64,000 nucleotides of DNA from Prevotella sp. UBA4217 (lineage in GTDB: Bacteria; Bacteroidota; Bacteroidia; Bacteroidales; Bacteroidaceae). The notes under the pieces were generated by a model. The model did no database searches and was not told where the DNA came from. It saw nothing but the letters and a program-made list of their open reading frames with translations. Every line of letters starts with the position of its first letter. Position 1 is the first letter of the stretch. The stretch is taken from assembly GCA_002379425.1 (NCBI GenBank), contig DFTH01000011.1, positions 173,317 through 237,316 of the forward strand. The letters are read 5' to 3'. This document shows, piece after piece, positions 18,010 through 25,597 of the stretch. The position numbers and the translations under genes are program-made.

Positions 18010-19395
18010 ATGAAGAAACTGATGTTATACATGTCCGCAGCCCTGCTGCTGTCGAGTTGCGGACTTTACAATAAATATGATCGGCCTGATGTTAAGGCCG
18101 AAGGTATCGTGCGTGATCCAGTATCGCTGACAGACACTCTGGCCGTGACGGACACCACGTCGTTTGGCAATATGCCGTGGCGCAGCGTGTTTACTGACCC
18201 GCAGTTGCAGGTGCTCATCCAGCAGGGGCTCGACAATAATCCTGACCTGTTGAATGCTGCCCTCAATGTGAAGATGGTCAACGAGGCGCTGAAGGTAGCG
18301 CGTCTGGCCTTCCTTCCCTCGCTGGTGTTCAGTCCGCAGGGGACCATCGCCTCGTTCGATGGCGCTAAGGCCTCGCAGACCTACCAGTTGCCCATCAGTG
18401 CCAGTTGGAATGTCGATCTCTTCGGCAACTTGCTCAGTGTGAAGCGGTCTGCCCAGATGCAACTTATTGCCACCAAGGATTATCAGACAGTGGTGAAGTG
18501 TAATATCATCTCAGGCATCGCTAACCTGTATTACACGCTGCTGATGCTTGACCGTCAGGTGGAAATCGTGACGGATATGGAGCGTCTTACCAAGGAAACT
18601 TGGGAGAAGATGCAGTTCATGCATGAGAATCGTATTGGTTATCGCTCTACGGCCGTTCAGAGTGCTGAGGCTGCCTATTATAGTGTCCAGGCCCAGAAGG
18701 TTGATCTGCTCCGACAGATTCGGGAGTGTGAGAACTCTCTCTCCCTGCTTCTCGGTCAGCAGGGACAGACCATCCAGCGTGGTACGTTTGCAGGGCAGAG
18801 CCTGCCCACCGACCTCTCCGTAGGCATCGGCATTCAACTGCTCAACAATCGTGCCGACGTGCATGCCTCAGAGATGGCGCTGGCACAATGCTTCTATGAT
18901 GTGGAGACGGCTCGCAGTCGCTTCTACCCGAATATCACGGTGACAGGTACAGCCGCTTTTACCAATAGTGGTGGCGGTGCCATCATCAATCCGGGGAAAT
19001 GGCTCCTCTCTGCCGTAGCCAGCCTTGTGCAGCCCATTTTCCAGCATGGGCAGATCGTGGCAGGTTTGAAGGTGGCTAAAGCACAGTATGAACAGGCCTA
19101 TAACACATGGCAAAACGCTGTGCTGAAGGCTGGCAACGAGGTGTCTAATGCACTCGTCAGTTATAATTCTTCTGCTGAAAAGGCTGAACTTGACGGCAAG
19201 CGTGTTCAAGTGCTCAAGCAGAATGTAGAGGACACCAAGAAGTTGATGGAGTCGTCGAGCAACACCACCTATTTGGAAGTCATCTCTGCCCAGAGCAACC
19301 TGCTGAATGCAGAGATAGCAGAGGTCACCGACCAGTTTAACAAGATGCAGGCTGTTGTCAATCTCTATCAGGCCCTTGGTGGCGGAGCGAAGTAG
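18010..19395 (+). CDS. RND efflux outer-membrane factor lipoprotein (NodT/OprM family)
   Basis: Trimeric TolC-like outer-membrane exit duct of the pump. The signal peptide ends in the lipobox LLSSC (Cys17). The body shows the duplicated OEP repeats: DPQLQVLIQQGLDNNPDLLN in the first half, and the LLNNRADVHASEMALAQCFYD motif followed by QPIFQHGQIVAGLKVAKAQYEQA in the second. The start at 18010 lies one base after the permease stop. Frame extension further upstream overlaps the permease and is rejected. 461 residues is normal length. Confidence 0.94.
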   Translation: MKKLMLYMSAALLLSSCGLYNKYDRPDVKAEGIVRDPVSLTDTLAVTDTTSFGNMPWRSVFTDPQLQVLIQQGLDNNPDLLNAALNVKMVNEALKVARLAFLPSLVFSPQGTIASFDGAKASQTYQLPISASWNVDLFGNLLSVKRSAQMQLIATKDYQTVVKCNIISGIANLYYTLLMLDRQVEIVTDMERLTKETWEKMQFMHENRIGYRSTAVQSAEAAYYSVQAQKVDLLRQIRECENSLSLLLGQQGQTIQRGTFAGQSLPTDLSVGIGIQLLNNRADVHASEMALAQCFYDVETARSRFYPNITVTGTAAFTNSGGGAIINPGKWLLSAVASLVQPIFQHGQIVAGLKVAKAQYEQAYNTWQNAVLKAGNEVSNALVSYNSSAEKAELDGKRVQVLKQNVEDTKKLMESSSNTTYLEVISAQSNLLNAEIAEVTDQFNKMQAVVNLYQALGGGAK

Positions 19396-19425
19396 TTCAT
19401 AGTTAAGAGTTAAAAGTTCATAGTT

Positions 19426-20205
19426 ATGGCAAGTGAAATAAGTCCAAAGGCCGAGATATCCCCAAAGGCGAAGATCGGCAACAACTGTAAGATATTCCCT
19501 TTCGTATATATTGAGGACGACGTGGAGATCGGTGATAACTGCATCATCTTCCCCTTCGTCTCTATCTGTGACGGCTCGCGTATCGGCAACAATAATAAGA
19601 TCCATCAGGGCAGTGTCATTGCCGCCTTGCCGCAGGACTTTAATTTCCGTGGCGAGAAGTCGTATGTGAAGATTGGCGACAACAATGTGATTCGTGAGAA
19701 CGTGGTCATTAACCGTGGCACGCATCGTGATGGCTGTACGGTCATAGGCAACAGCAACTTCCTGATGGAAGGTGTTCATATCAGCCATGATACCGTTGTC
19801 GGTGACTACTGTGTGTTCGGCTATGGTGTGAAAATTGCCGGTGACTGTGAGATTCACAATGGTGCCATATTCTCAACGAGTGCCGTTCAGAATGCTAACA
19901 CCCGTGTGGGCCGTCTGGCAATGGTACAGGCCGGTTGTACCCTGTCGCACGACGTACCTCCGTTCGTCGTCGCCGGTGGCAAGCCCATTGAGTATGGTGG
20001 TCCCAATACGACGATGATGCGTGAGGCTGGTATCGACGAAAAGGTGCAGAAGCACATAGCCAATGCCTACCGCCTGCTCTTCCATGGAAAGACGAGCACG
20101 TTTGATGTGATCAATCAGATCAAGGATCAGGTGCCCGACAGTCCCGAGATTCAGAACATTATCCAATTCCTTGAGAATACGAAGCGAGGCATTATGTGCA
20201 AGTAA
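19426..20205 (+). CDS. lpxA: LpxA-family acyl-ACP:UDP-N-acetylglucosamine O-acyltransferase
   Basis: First step of lipid A synthesis. Left-handed beta-helix hexapeptide repeats run from about residue 8 to 190 (IGNNCKIFPFVYIEDDVEIG and similar). The catalytic-His segment GVHISHDTVVG, the DFNFRGEKSYVKIGDNNVIRE acceptor region and the C-terminal helical domain with NAYRLLFHG match LpxA. 259 residues is normal. From memory, Bacteroidetes genomes can carry a second LpxA-like gene fused to or near lpxC, so this may be the paralogue rather than the essential copy. It follows the RND operon by 30 bases of heptamer-like repeat (GTTCATA/GTTAAGA). Confidence 0.87.
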   Translation: MASEISPKAEISPKAKIGNNCKIFPFVYIEDDVEIGDNCIIFPFVSICDGSRIGNNNKIHQGSVIAALPQDFNFRGEKSYVKIGDNNVIRENVVINRGTHRDGCTVIGNSNFLMEGVHISHDTVVGDYCVFGYGVKIAGDCEIHNGAIFSTSAVQNANTRVGRLAMVQAGCTLSHDVPPFVVAGGKPIEYGGPNTTMMREAGIDEKVQKHIANAYRLLFHGKTSTFDVINQIKDQVPDSPEIQNIIQFLENTKRGIMCK

Positions 20206-20234
20206 GATAAATGTAACAATCGCTTTCTTTGAAG

Positions 20235-20274
20235 ATAGTCCCCAAATTGTTTGGCAGTTTGGGGATTATTTTTT
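20235..20274 (+). terminator. Terminator after lpxA, overlapping next promoter
   Basis: Twelve-bp stem ATAGTCCCCAAA / TTTGGGGATTAT (one G-T pair) with an 11-base loop, followed by TTTTTT at 20269-20274. The TTTG of the following promoter lies in the loop. Confidence 0.85.
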
Positions 20275-20281
20275 ATCTTTG
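20250..20281 (+). promoter_or_regulatory. Promoter of the microsatellite ORF
   Basis: TTTG (20250-20253), 20-base spacer, TATCTTTG (20274-20281), an exact Bacteroidetes consensus promoter. Its -33 element sits inside the lpxA terminator hairpin. The transcript would begin about 50 bases before the short ORF carrying the TCAC repeat. Confidence 0.75.
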
Positions 20282-20335
20282 CGGCGTGTTGGCAAACTAA
20301 ACTGCCGACATCCGCAAAGACAAAACCCGAGAGCG

Positions 20336-20485
20336 ATGAGAAAGATAGAGGCGGTAACAATGTTTAACACGGATTGTTTGGCTGTTCCAAATAATTCGTT
20401 ATCACTCACTCACTCACTCACTCACTCACTCACTCACTCACTCACTCACTCACTCACTCACTCACTCATTCTTCTAAGCATCTAA
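20336..20485 (+). CDS. Short ORF containing a tetranucleotide repeat (candidate phase-variable leader)
   Basis: A 49-codon frame starting MRKIEAVTMFNTDC and then encoding five and a half LTHS units from the TCAC repeat, ending LILLSI. It is not a recognised protein. What supports expression is the consensus promoter immediately upstream. Because the repeat unit is 4 bases, gain or loss of one unit changes frame. The alternative frame extends about 40 codons past the repeat to a TGA at 20602, in the same frame as the DUF1566-like gene that follows. It may be a switch, a degraded gene, or only a chance frame. Confidence 0.4.
   Translation: MRKIEAVTMFNTDCLAVPNNSLSLTHSLTHSLTHSLTHSLTHSLILLSI
20402..20468 (+). 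repeat. Tetranucleotide microsatellite (TCAC)n
   Basis: 67 bases of perfect TCAC period-4 repeat (16.75 units), broken only at 20469. Perfect tetranucleotide tracts of this length are rare in bacterial chromosomes except at contingency loci. Confidence 0.97.
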
Positions 20486-20655
20486 ATGGAGCGGTGCCCG
20501 CAGGCGGGCGGCGCGACAGACTGACCATACGGCTTTCCTTGGACGAAGTTCAAGGGAGGCCAGACTCTTTTTGTCCCCACGAAGGCTATCTTCCGCTGGG
20601 ATGACGATTCGCTTTGCAAGACCATTTTTTTTACCCATTAAAACCAAACAAGATT

Positions 20656-21156
20656 ATGATGAAAAAACAGAAGTACGAGAAGCGCACGACGAACGTGAGT
20701 GGCTATTCGAACACAAAGCAGATAATCGAGAATCCGAAGAAGCCTTCGGCGAGCTACCCCGCCGTCTCTTCTGCCTGGAACTATACAGCGCTTCCTGCCC
20801 CCACTACAGGCACTACAGGCTGGTTCCTGCCCACGGCCCAGCAGTGGGTGAAGATGCAGTCTGGACTTGGCGAACTCAACGAGAACGATCTTACCACTGG
20901 TAGTTATTATGACAACGACCACCCTGCCGCCAACAAGTGGGAAAACGCCCTTAGCAAGGCAGGCTCCGGCAACTTCGACAGCATGAAGAGCGGAAGCCTA
21001 TACTTCTGGTCGAGTTCCGAGAGCGATGGTCGACATGCCTGGTACCTGGGTGTCTCCGCTAATCGCACTGGTAGTTACTTCGGTTTCAAGTGGACGGACG
21101 AACATAAGAACAACCATACCGAATATCACAAAGTTCGCCCCGTCCTCGCTTTTTAG
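20656..21156 (+). CDS. DUF1566/C-type-lectin-like domain protein, N-terminally short
   Basis: 166 residues from ATG 20656. No signal peptide is seen. Sequence similarity by eye is to the DUF1566 (Lcl-C-like) family: NTKQIIENPKK, TTGWFLPTAQQWVKM, then YFWSSSESDGRHAWYLG and a closing YHKVRPVLAF. Full proteins of this group are usually longer and exported, so this may be a C-terminal remnant. The last 45 residues are rich in Asn, Ser, Asp, Gly and Tyr positions, as in the variable regions of diversity-generating retroelement targets. No reverse transcriptase or template repeat is visible here. It lies downstream of the TCAC repeat, and a GC-rich hairpin follows. Confidence 0.6.
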   Translation: MMKKQKYEKRTTNVSGYSNTKQIIENPKKPSASYPAVSSAWNYTALPAPTTGTTGWFLPTAQQWVKMQSGLGELNENDLTTGSYYDNDHPAANKWENALSKAGSGNFDSMKSGSLYFWSSSESDGRHAWYLGVSANRTGSYFGFKWTDEHKNNHTEYHKVRPVLAF

Positions 21157-21210
21157 TCAATATCATATCATGGTTTGGCTGCTTTGCGACAAGCCGCAGC
21201 CCAACTTTAT

Positions 21211-21242
21211 AGCCCCACTGCCCAGAATCAGGCGGTGGGGCT
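21211..21242 (+). terminator. GC-rich hairpin after the DUF1566-like gene
   Basis: Stem AGCCCCACTGCC / GGCGGTGGGGCT (12 bp, one T-G pair), loop CAGAATCA, followed by GTTTCG. The T-run is weak, so it is either a terminator or a structured 3' end; DGR variable genes often have such a downstream hairpin. Confidence 0.6.
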
Positions 21243-21362
21243 GTTTCGCCAAGGGCAATCTTGCTTGACTTGACACGGTGAAAAAACGTTGAGTTAACAC
21301 ACCGTTTTGGAGGCCTTGTCTGTGTGACAGAGGGACGATGCCAGGCGTCTGGGGGCAGACGA

Positions 21363-21400
21363 AACAGAAAATCCCATCGCATCTGACGGGATTTCCTGTT
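21363..21400 (-). terminator. Terminator after Rpn-family gene
   Basis: Stem AACAGAAAATCCC / GGGATTTCCTGTT with a single A-C mismatch, beginning directly beside the stop codon at 21401. The minus-strand T tract after it is poor (TTTCGTC). Confidence 0.6.
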
Positions 21401-22378
21401 TTATAATTCAGCAATTTCTTTTTCTGATAGTCCTGTCGCCTTTGCGATATTGGCAATGGGGAGTTCCATCTGTTTCATGTTTCGGGCTACGAGGTAAAGT
21501 CCTTCCTTGATACCTTCCTTGATACCTTCCTTGATGCCTTTCTGCATACCTTCTTCGATACCTTTCTGCATACCTTCTTCGATACCTTTCTGCATGCCTT
21601 CGTTGTAGCCTTTCTTCGTGGCGGCCTCGCGGAGGATGCGCTCGTCAACCACGGCCATCCAGAATTTCTCGTAGGCATATAACTGACCTTCTGTCATGGC
21701 CGACTTCTCCACCAGTTTCAGGGCTTTGCGTGTCGCCTCGTTCTCCAGCAGTTCCTTGGGTGCCTCGACCGTGCTCTCTGCTATCTCTGTCAGGAAGCGC
21801 AGCCATAGCACGGCCATCTTTTTCTCAGAGATGCTCTGCGGTTTGAATTTCGGCAGTTCTACAAACACGAGGCGCAGCCCGTCTATATGGCGGTCGGTAT
21901 GTTCCACGTCCACGATGGCATAGTCGTGGTAGAACTCGTCCGTCTCGTAGTCAAATGCCTTGTCGTTTACCAGGCTCAGGCAATAGACAGGCTGGATGAG
22001 CGAATAGTTCTCTCCTTCGTTCAACTGTCTGACGATAGCCTTCGATGCATTCAACAGTACGCGGCGCTTGAACTCCTCGTTCCAGTAGAGTTGCATCTCA
22101 ACGATGAACTGTCGTCCCTGCTGGTCCTTGCAGCGCACATCCACGATACTGTCTTTCTTGGCCGGGTTCTCGGGCACCATCTCGGGCGTCAGGTATTCCA
22201 CGCTTTCTATCTGTCCGTCTGCCGGTAGGGGCAAGAGGGCGTTCAGCAGGCTCATCACCAGGTCGGGGTGCTCGCCGAAAACCATCTTGAATATCAAGTC
22301 TGCCTTGGGGTTCAGATACTTGCCTTTCATTGTCATTCCTCCTTCTTTCGTTTTACTTTCTTTTGTGCTCATAATCAT
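21401..22378 (-). CDS. Rpn family recombination-promoting nuclease / PD-(D/E)XK transposase-like protein
   Basis: 325 residues. The N-terminus (YLNPKADLIFKMVFGEHPDL) and the nuclease core (DSIVDVRCKDQQGRQFIVEM, a D...ExQ variant of PD-(D/E)XK) identify the Rpn/PDDEXK_2 family, which promotes RecA-independent horizontal DNA exchange in E. coli homologues. Near the C-terminus are tandem repeats of EGMQKGIE (three) and GIKE (three), encoded by repeated DNA at about 21511-21602, then a short ARNMKQMELPIANIAKATGL tail. Met-15 or Met-17 are alternative starts. Such genes are often multi-copy, and it has its own strong promoter. Confidence 0.88.
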   Translation of the reverse strand: MIMSTKESKTKEGGMTMKGKYLNPKADLIFKMVFGEHPDLVMSLLNALLPLPADGQIESVEYLTPEMVPENPAKKDSIVDVRCKDQQGRQFIVEMQLYWNEEFKRRVLLNASKAIVRQLNEGENYSLIQPVYCLSLVNDKAFDYETDEFYHDYAIVDVEHTDRHIDGLRLVFVELPKFKPQSISEKKMAVLWLRFLTEIAESTVEAPKELLENEATRKALKLVEKSAMTEGQLYAYEKFWMAVVDERILREAATKKGYNEGMQKGIEEGMQKGIEEGMQKGIKEGIKEGIKEGLYLVARNMKQMELPIANIAKATGLSEKEIAEL

Positions 22379-22412
22379 TAAGATTTAAATGTTACAATCG
22401 TTTTATCGCCTG

Positions 22413-22444
22413 CAAAGATAATGCTTTCTTGTGAAACTGCCAAA
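22413..22444 (-). promoter_or_regulatory. Promoter of the Rpn-family gene
   Basis: Minus strand TTTG (22441-22444), 20-base spacer, TATCTTTG (22413-22420): exact consensus, 34 bases before the ATG. Confidence 0.8.
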
Positions 22445-22500
22445 TTTTCGGGCGACAATTTGACATTGAGGCCTATAGTTGGCCGATAGCCGACGGGTAG

Positions 22501-22579
22501 TATCACACGGGGCCAGGCACGGTGTGACATGTGCGCGTGGGACACGTATTTTCTGGATAAGACAACTACTACGCCTGCG
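22501..22579 (-). repeat. Dispersed repeat copy 1 with variable hairpin
   Basis: Within the 297-base gap between the Rpn and radical SAM genes. Minus strand 22568-22537 is identical over 32 bases to 31101-31132, and its extension to 22576 (CAGGCGTAGTAGTTGTCTTA) also matches 30704-30723. On the distal side lies a hairpin TCACAC...GTGTGA (22503-22527). No gene is supported in this gap. Confidence 0.85.
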
Positions 22580-22675
22580 CGAGAGGCGAAAAGGTAGGCA
22601 TAAACCCCAATTGCCAAAGGAAAAGAATAAAAAACGCCGAAATTCTCAATACGTACTAATAAAACAATTCGTCTT

Positions 22676-23452
22676 TTAGTAGGAAGCCGTGCAGGGGATG
22701 CCGAGGGCGATGACGCGGTCGCGGATGGCATCGAGTTGTTCGTGAGTGGCTTTGAGCAGTCCTGGAGCCGGTGTCTCGCGATCAATGGTGTAGATCATCA
22801 CCTGCTGGGGCTTGATGTCCTTAACCACTTCCAGCCAGGGGGCAACATATCTTTCTCCAGTGTTATCGACGGATTCGCCATTACACTCCCCTTGCATGAA
22901 CATGGTCTGGATGATGAGGTGTCCGTGGAAAGCCTTCATCCGTTCGATGATGGTATCTACATCGTATGTCCCGTTGGGATGATCCACCTTGTTGATATAT
23001 TCAGGATCAATCGTGTCGAGTTTCAGGATATTGTTGTCCACGCGCATCAGGGCATCATGCACCTGCTGGCGATGAATCATCGTGGAGTTGCTGAGTACGG
23101 AGACCTTGGCCTCCGGGCAATACTGGTCGCGCAGGCAAATGGTGTCGTCGATGATCTCCGCGAAGTGGGGATGGCAAGTGGGCTCGCCGTTGCCGGCAAA
23201 GGTGAGCACGTCGGGCAGTTGCCCTTCTTCCGTCATGGCCTTCAGTTTGGCCTCCAACTTAGCGGCAACCTCCTGGCGGGTAGGCAGGGGCAGGGTGGGG
23301 CGATGGTCCTCGTTGAAACCGCATTCACAGTAGATACAGTCGAAGGAACATACCTTGCCGTCAGCAGGCAGCAGGTTGATGCCTAATGAGAGGCCCAGTC
23401 GCCGGCTGTGTACGGGGCCGAAGATGGGCGAGGGATAGATAATTGTACTCAT
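22676..23452 (-). CDS. Radical SAM protein
   Basis: 258 residues. The cluster motif CSFDCIYC (Cx3Cx2C) near residue 35 binds a [4Fe-4S] cluster and SAM. FGPVHSRRLGLSLGINLLP precedes it, and AGNGEPTCHPHF is the GGE-like SAM-contact segment. Relatives are annotated as wyosine-like or generic Fe-S oxidoreductases; the substrate is unknown. No signal or membrane segment. Monocistronic, with a minus-strand -7 box 9 bases upstream of the ATG. Confidence 0.87.
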   Translation of the reverse strand: MSTIIYPSPIFGPVHSRRLGLSLGINLLPADGKVCSFDCIYCECGFNEDHRPTLPLPTRQEVAAKLEAKLKAMTEEGQLPDVLTFAGNGEPTCHPHFAEIIDDTICLRDQYCPEAKVSVLSNSTMIHRQQVHDALMRVDNNILKLDTIDPEYINKVDHPNGTYDVDTIIERMKAFHGHLIIQTMFMQGECNGESVDNTGERYVAPWLEVVKDIKPQQVMIYTIDRETPAPGLLKATHEQLDAIRDRVIALGIPCTASY

Positions 23453-23460
23453 ACAGGCTG

Positions 23461-23468
23461 CAAAGTTA
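23461..23468 (-). promoter_or_regulatory. -7 box for radical SAM gene
   Basis: Minus-strand TAACTTTG, matching TAnnTTTG, immediately upstream of the ATG at 23452. The transcript would be nearly leaderless. Confidence 0.55.
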
Positions 23469-23518
23469 CGAAATAGTTGGGAATAAAGCGTTAAGAATTA
23501 AGAAAAAAAGATATATTG

Positions 23519-23550
23519 TTTGGCATTTCGCCCAAATTGTTGTAACTTTG
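23519..23550 (+). promoter_or_regulatory. Promoter of the ftsX-folK operon
   Basis: TTTG (23519-23522), 20-base spacer, TAACTTTG (23543-23550), 33 bases before the ftsX ATG. Full consensus. Confidence 0.82.
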
Positions 23551-23582
23551 CCGCTCAGTTTTACGTACGTACTTTAATAATA

Positions 23583-24461
23583 ATGAAAAGACGCAGGAAG
23601 AATGCTGGCAACCGTCGGGGTATGCAGTTGGTGACATTGTGCATCAGCACGTCGATGGTCCTTGTGCTTTTAGGATTAGTCGTATTCTCGGTGCTTACCT
23701 CGCACAACTTGTCACAGTGGGTGAAGGAGAATCTGACGGTCACTGTGATGCTGAAGGATGAGGTGACGTCCAATGAGGCGAAACTGTTGTGCCGTGACCT
23801 TTACCACAGGCCTTACTCCAGAAATATTGACTACATCAGTCGGGAGCAGGCCCTGAAGGAACAGTCAGAAGCCATGGGCTCTGACCCGTCGGAGTTTCTG
23901 GGTATCAATCCCTTTTCGGCGACCCTTGAGTTGCAGATGAAGTCCGACTATGCCAACCGTGATTCCCTGAAATGGATTTCGGCAGAACTGAAGAAAAACG
24001 CTAAGGTGGCCGACGTGACCTATCAGGTGGATCTGATGGACAGGGTGAACAGCAACCTGACGAAAGTGAATATCCTGTTGCTTGTCATTGCTGGTCTGCT
24101 GACGTTTATCTCCTTCTCGCTCATCAGCAACACGGTTCGCCTGAGTGTCTATTCCCGCCGTTTCCTGATCCATACGATGAAACTTGTCGGGGCTTCATGG
24201 GGCTTTATCCGCCGCCCGTTTATGAAGAATGGCCTCGTGGTGGGCATCCTGGCGGCACTGATTGCCATTGGCGTGTTAGGAGGGTGTGTGTATGGCTTGT
24301 ATTATTATGAGCCCAATATGATGACGATCATCACCTGGCGGGAACTGGCCATCACGGCAGGGGCCGTCCTGCTGTTTGGCATTATCATTACCACGGTCAG
24401 TTCCTATATTTCCGTTAATAAGTTCCTGCGTATGTCGGCAGGTGAGTTATACAAGATTTGA
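23583..24461 (+). CDS. ftsX: Cell division protein FtsX
   Basis: Permease-like partner of the FtsE ATPase, which activates septal peptidoglycan hydrolases. 292 residues. One N-terminal membrane helix (LVTLCISTSMVLVLLGLVVF) is followed by the periplasmic domain (TVTVMLKDEVTSNEAK to VTYQVDLMDRVNSN). Three further helices span about 175-290, including FISFSLISNTVRLSVYSRR. The start at 23583 is chosen because the longer frame back to 23520 would include the promoter. ftsE is not adjacent, as is common in Bacteroidetes. First gene of the operon. Confidence 0.94.
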   Translation: MKRRRKNAGNRRGMQLVTLCISTSMVLVLLGLVVFSVLTSHNLSQWVKENLTVTVMLKDEVTSNEAKLLCRDLYHRPYSRNIDYISREQALKEQSEAMGSDPSEFLGINPFSATLELQMKSDYANRDSLKWISAELKKNAKVADVTYQVDLMDRVNSNLTKVNILLLVIAGLLTFISFSLISNTVRLSVYSRRFLIHTMKLVGASWGFIRRPFMKNGLVVGILAALIAIGVLGGCVYGLYYYEPNMMTIITWRELAITAGAVLLFGIIITTVSSYISVNKFLRMSAGELYKI

Positions 24462-24482
24462 TAAAGTTTAATTCTGAGATTT

Positions 24483-24707
24483 ATGGATAAAAAGGATTTC
24501 GCATTCGACAAGATAAACTTCATATTGTTGGCTGTTGGGATGGCCATCGTCGTCATCGGATTTCTGCTGATGGTAGGACCGAATTCTACAGATACGACGT
24601 TTGAACCCGACATATTCAGTACCCGTCGTATCAAGGTCGCTCCACTGATATGCCTGTTTGGCTTTGTCTCAATGGTCTATGCGGTAGTAAGGAAGCCTAA
24701 GGCTTGA
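24483..24707 (+). CDS. DUF3098 small membrane protein
   Basis: 74 residues with two membrane helices (INFILLAVGMAIVVIGFLLM and APLICLFGFVSMVYAVV) joined by a short polar loop. It matches DUF3098, a small family found between ftsX and uppP in Bacteroidetes. The conserved position suggests a role in envelope synthesis or division, unproven. Confidence 0.85.
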   Translation: MDKKDFAFDKINFILLAVGMAIVVIGFLLMVGPNSTDTTFEPDIFSTRRIKVAPLICLFGFVSMVYAVVRKPKA

Positions 24708-24739
24708 CTGCTCCGGTGTTATTTTAATCTTTATTGATA

Positions 24740-25597
24740 ATGGATTGGATACAGACAGTTATAATTGCAATCGTGGAAGGACTGACGGAGTTCCTTCCCG
24801 TATCGTCAACAGGGCACATGATCATCGCCCAGAATCTGCTGGGTGTGCCTCAGAGCGACCCCTTCGTTCATGCCTTCACGTTTATCATCCAGTTTGGTGC
24901 CATCCTGTCGGTGGTCTGCCTCTATTGGAACCGTTTCTTCCATCTCGATCATACGCCCGCTCCTGCCGGCAGTTCACTGTTTCAGCGGCTCAAGCATAAA
25001 TACAACTTCTACTGGTTGCTCCTCGTGGGCGTGGTGCCGGCAGTGGTGATAGGCCTGCTCGCCAAGAAGTCGGGCCTGCTCGACTGGTTGCTCGACAGCG
25101 TGGAGGTGGTAGCCATCATGCTGGTGCTTGGAGGTGTGTTCATGCTCTACTGCGACAAGTTGTTCAACAAGGGCAGTGAGGACAACAAGGTTGACGAGCG
25201 CCGTGCTTTCATGATCGGCCTGTTCCAGTGTATCTCCGTGATCCCCGGCGTGTCGCGCTCGATGGCCACTATCGTCGGTGGTATGGCACAGGGACTCACG
25301 CGCCGCCGTGCTGCCAAGTTCTCGTTCTTCCTGGCTGTGCCCACGATGGCAGGTGCCACATTGCTCGACTTGCTCGACTTGATGAAGAAGGACACGGCCT
25401 GGGCCACTGGCCATAATATCACGATGCTGATACTGGGCTGCGTCATTGCTTTCATCGTGGCACTGCTGGCCATGAAGTGGTTTGTCAATTATCTGACGAA
25501 GTACGGTTTCAAGGCTTTCGGTATCTACCGTATTGTGGTGGGCGGTATCATTATCATTCTGCTGCTCACGGGACATTCACTAACAATGGTTGATTGA
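24740..25597 (+). CDS. uppP: Undecaprenyl-diphosphatase
   Basis: Recycles undecaprenyl diphosphate to the monophosphate carrier used for cell-wall and O-antigen synthesis (BacA family). 285 residues with about eight hydrophobic segments. The catalytic EGLTEFLPVSSTGHMII (residues 13-29) and the second motif PGVSRSMATIVGG are intact. The ATG at 24740 is used; a TTG six bases earlier is in frame. Its stop overlaps the truB start (TGATG). Confidence 0.96.
   Translation: MDWIQTVIIAIVEGLTEFLPVSSTGHMIIAQNLLGVPQSDPFVHAFTFIIQFGAILSVVCLYWNRFFHLDHTPAPAGSSLFQRLKHKYNFYWLLLVGVVPAVVIGLLAKKSGLLDWLLDSVEVVAIMLVLGGVFMLYCDKLFNKGSEDNKVDERRAFMIGLFQCISVIPGVSRSMATIVGGMAQGLTRRRAAKFSFFLAVPTMAGATLLDLLDLMKKDTAWATGHNITMLILGCVIAFIVALLAMKWFVNYLTKYGFKAFGIYRIVVGGIIIILLLTGHSLTMVD

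Noticed and set aside
20402..20468. CRISPR array
   Set aside because: A simple tetranucleotide repeat without spacers; no cas genes in the window.
22378..22785. 135-codon minus-strand frame
   Set aside because: Overlaps the end of the radical SAM gene out of frame and runs through the dispersed repeat; no family features.
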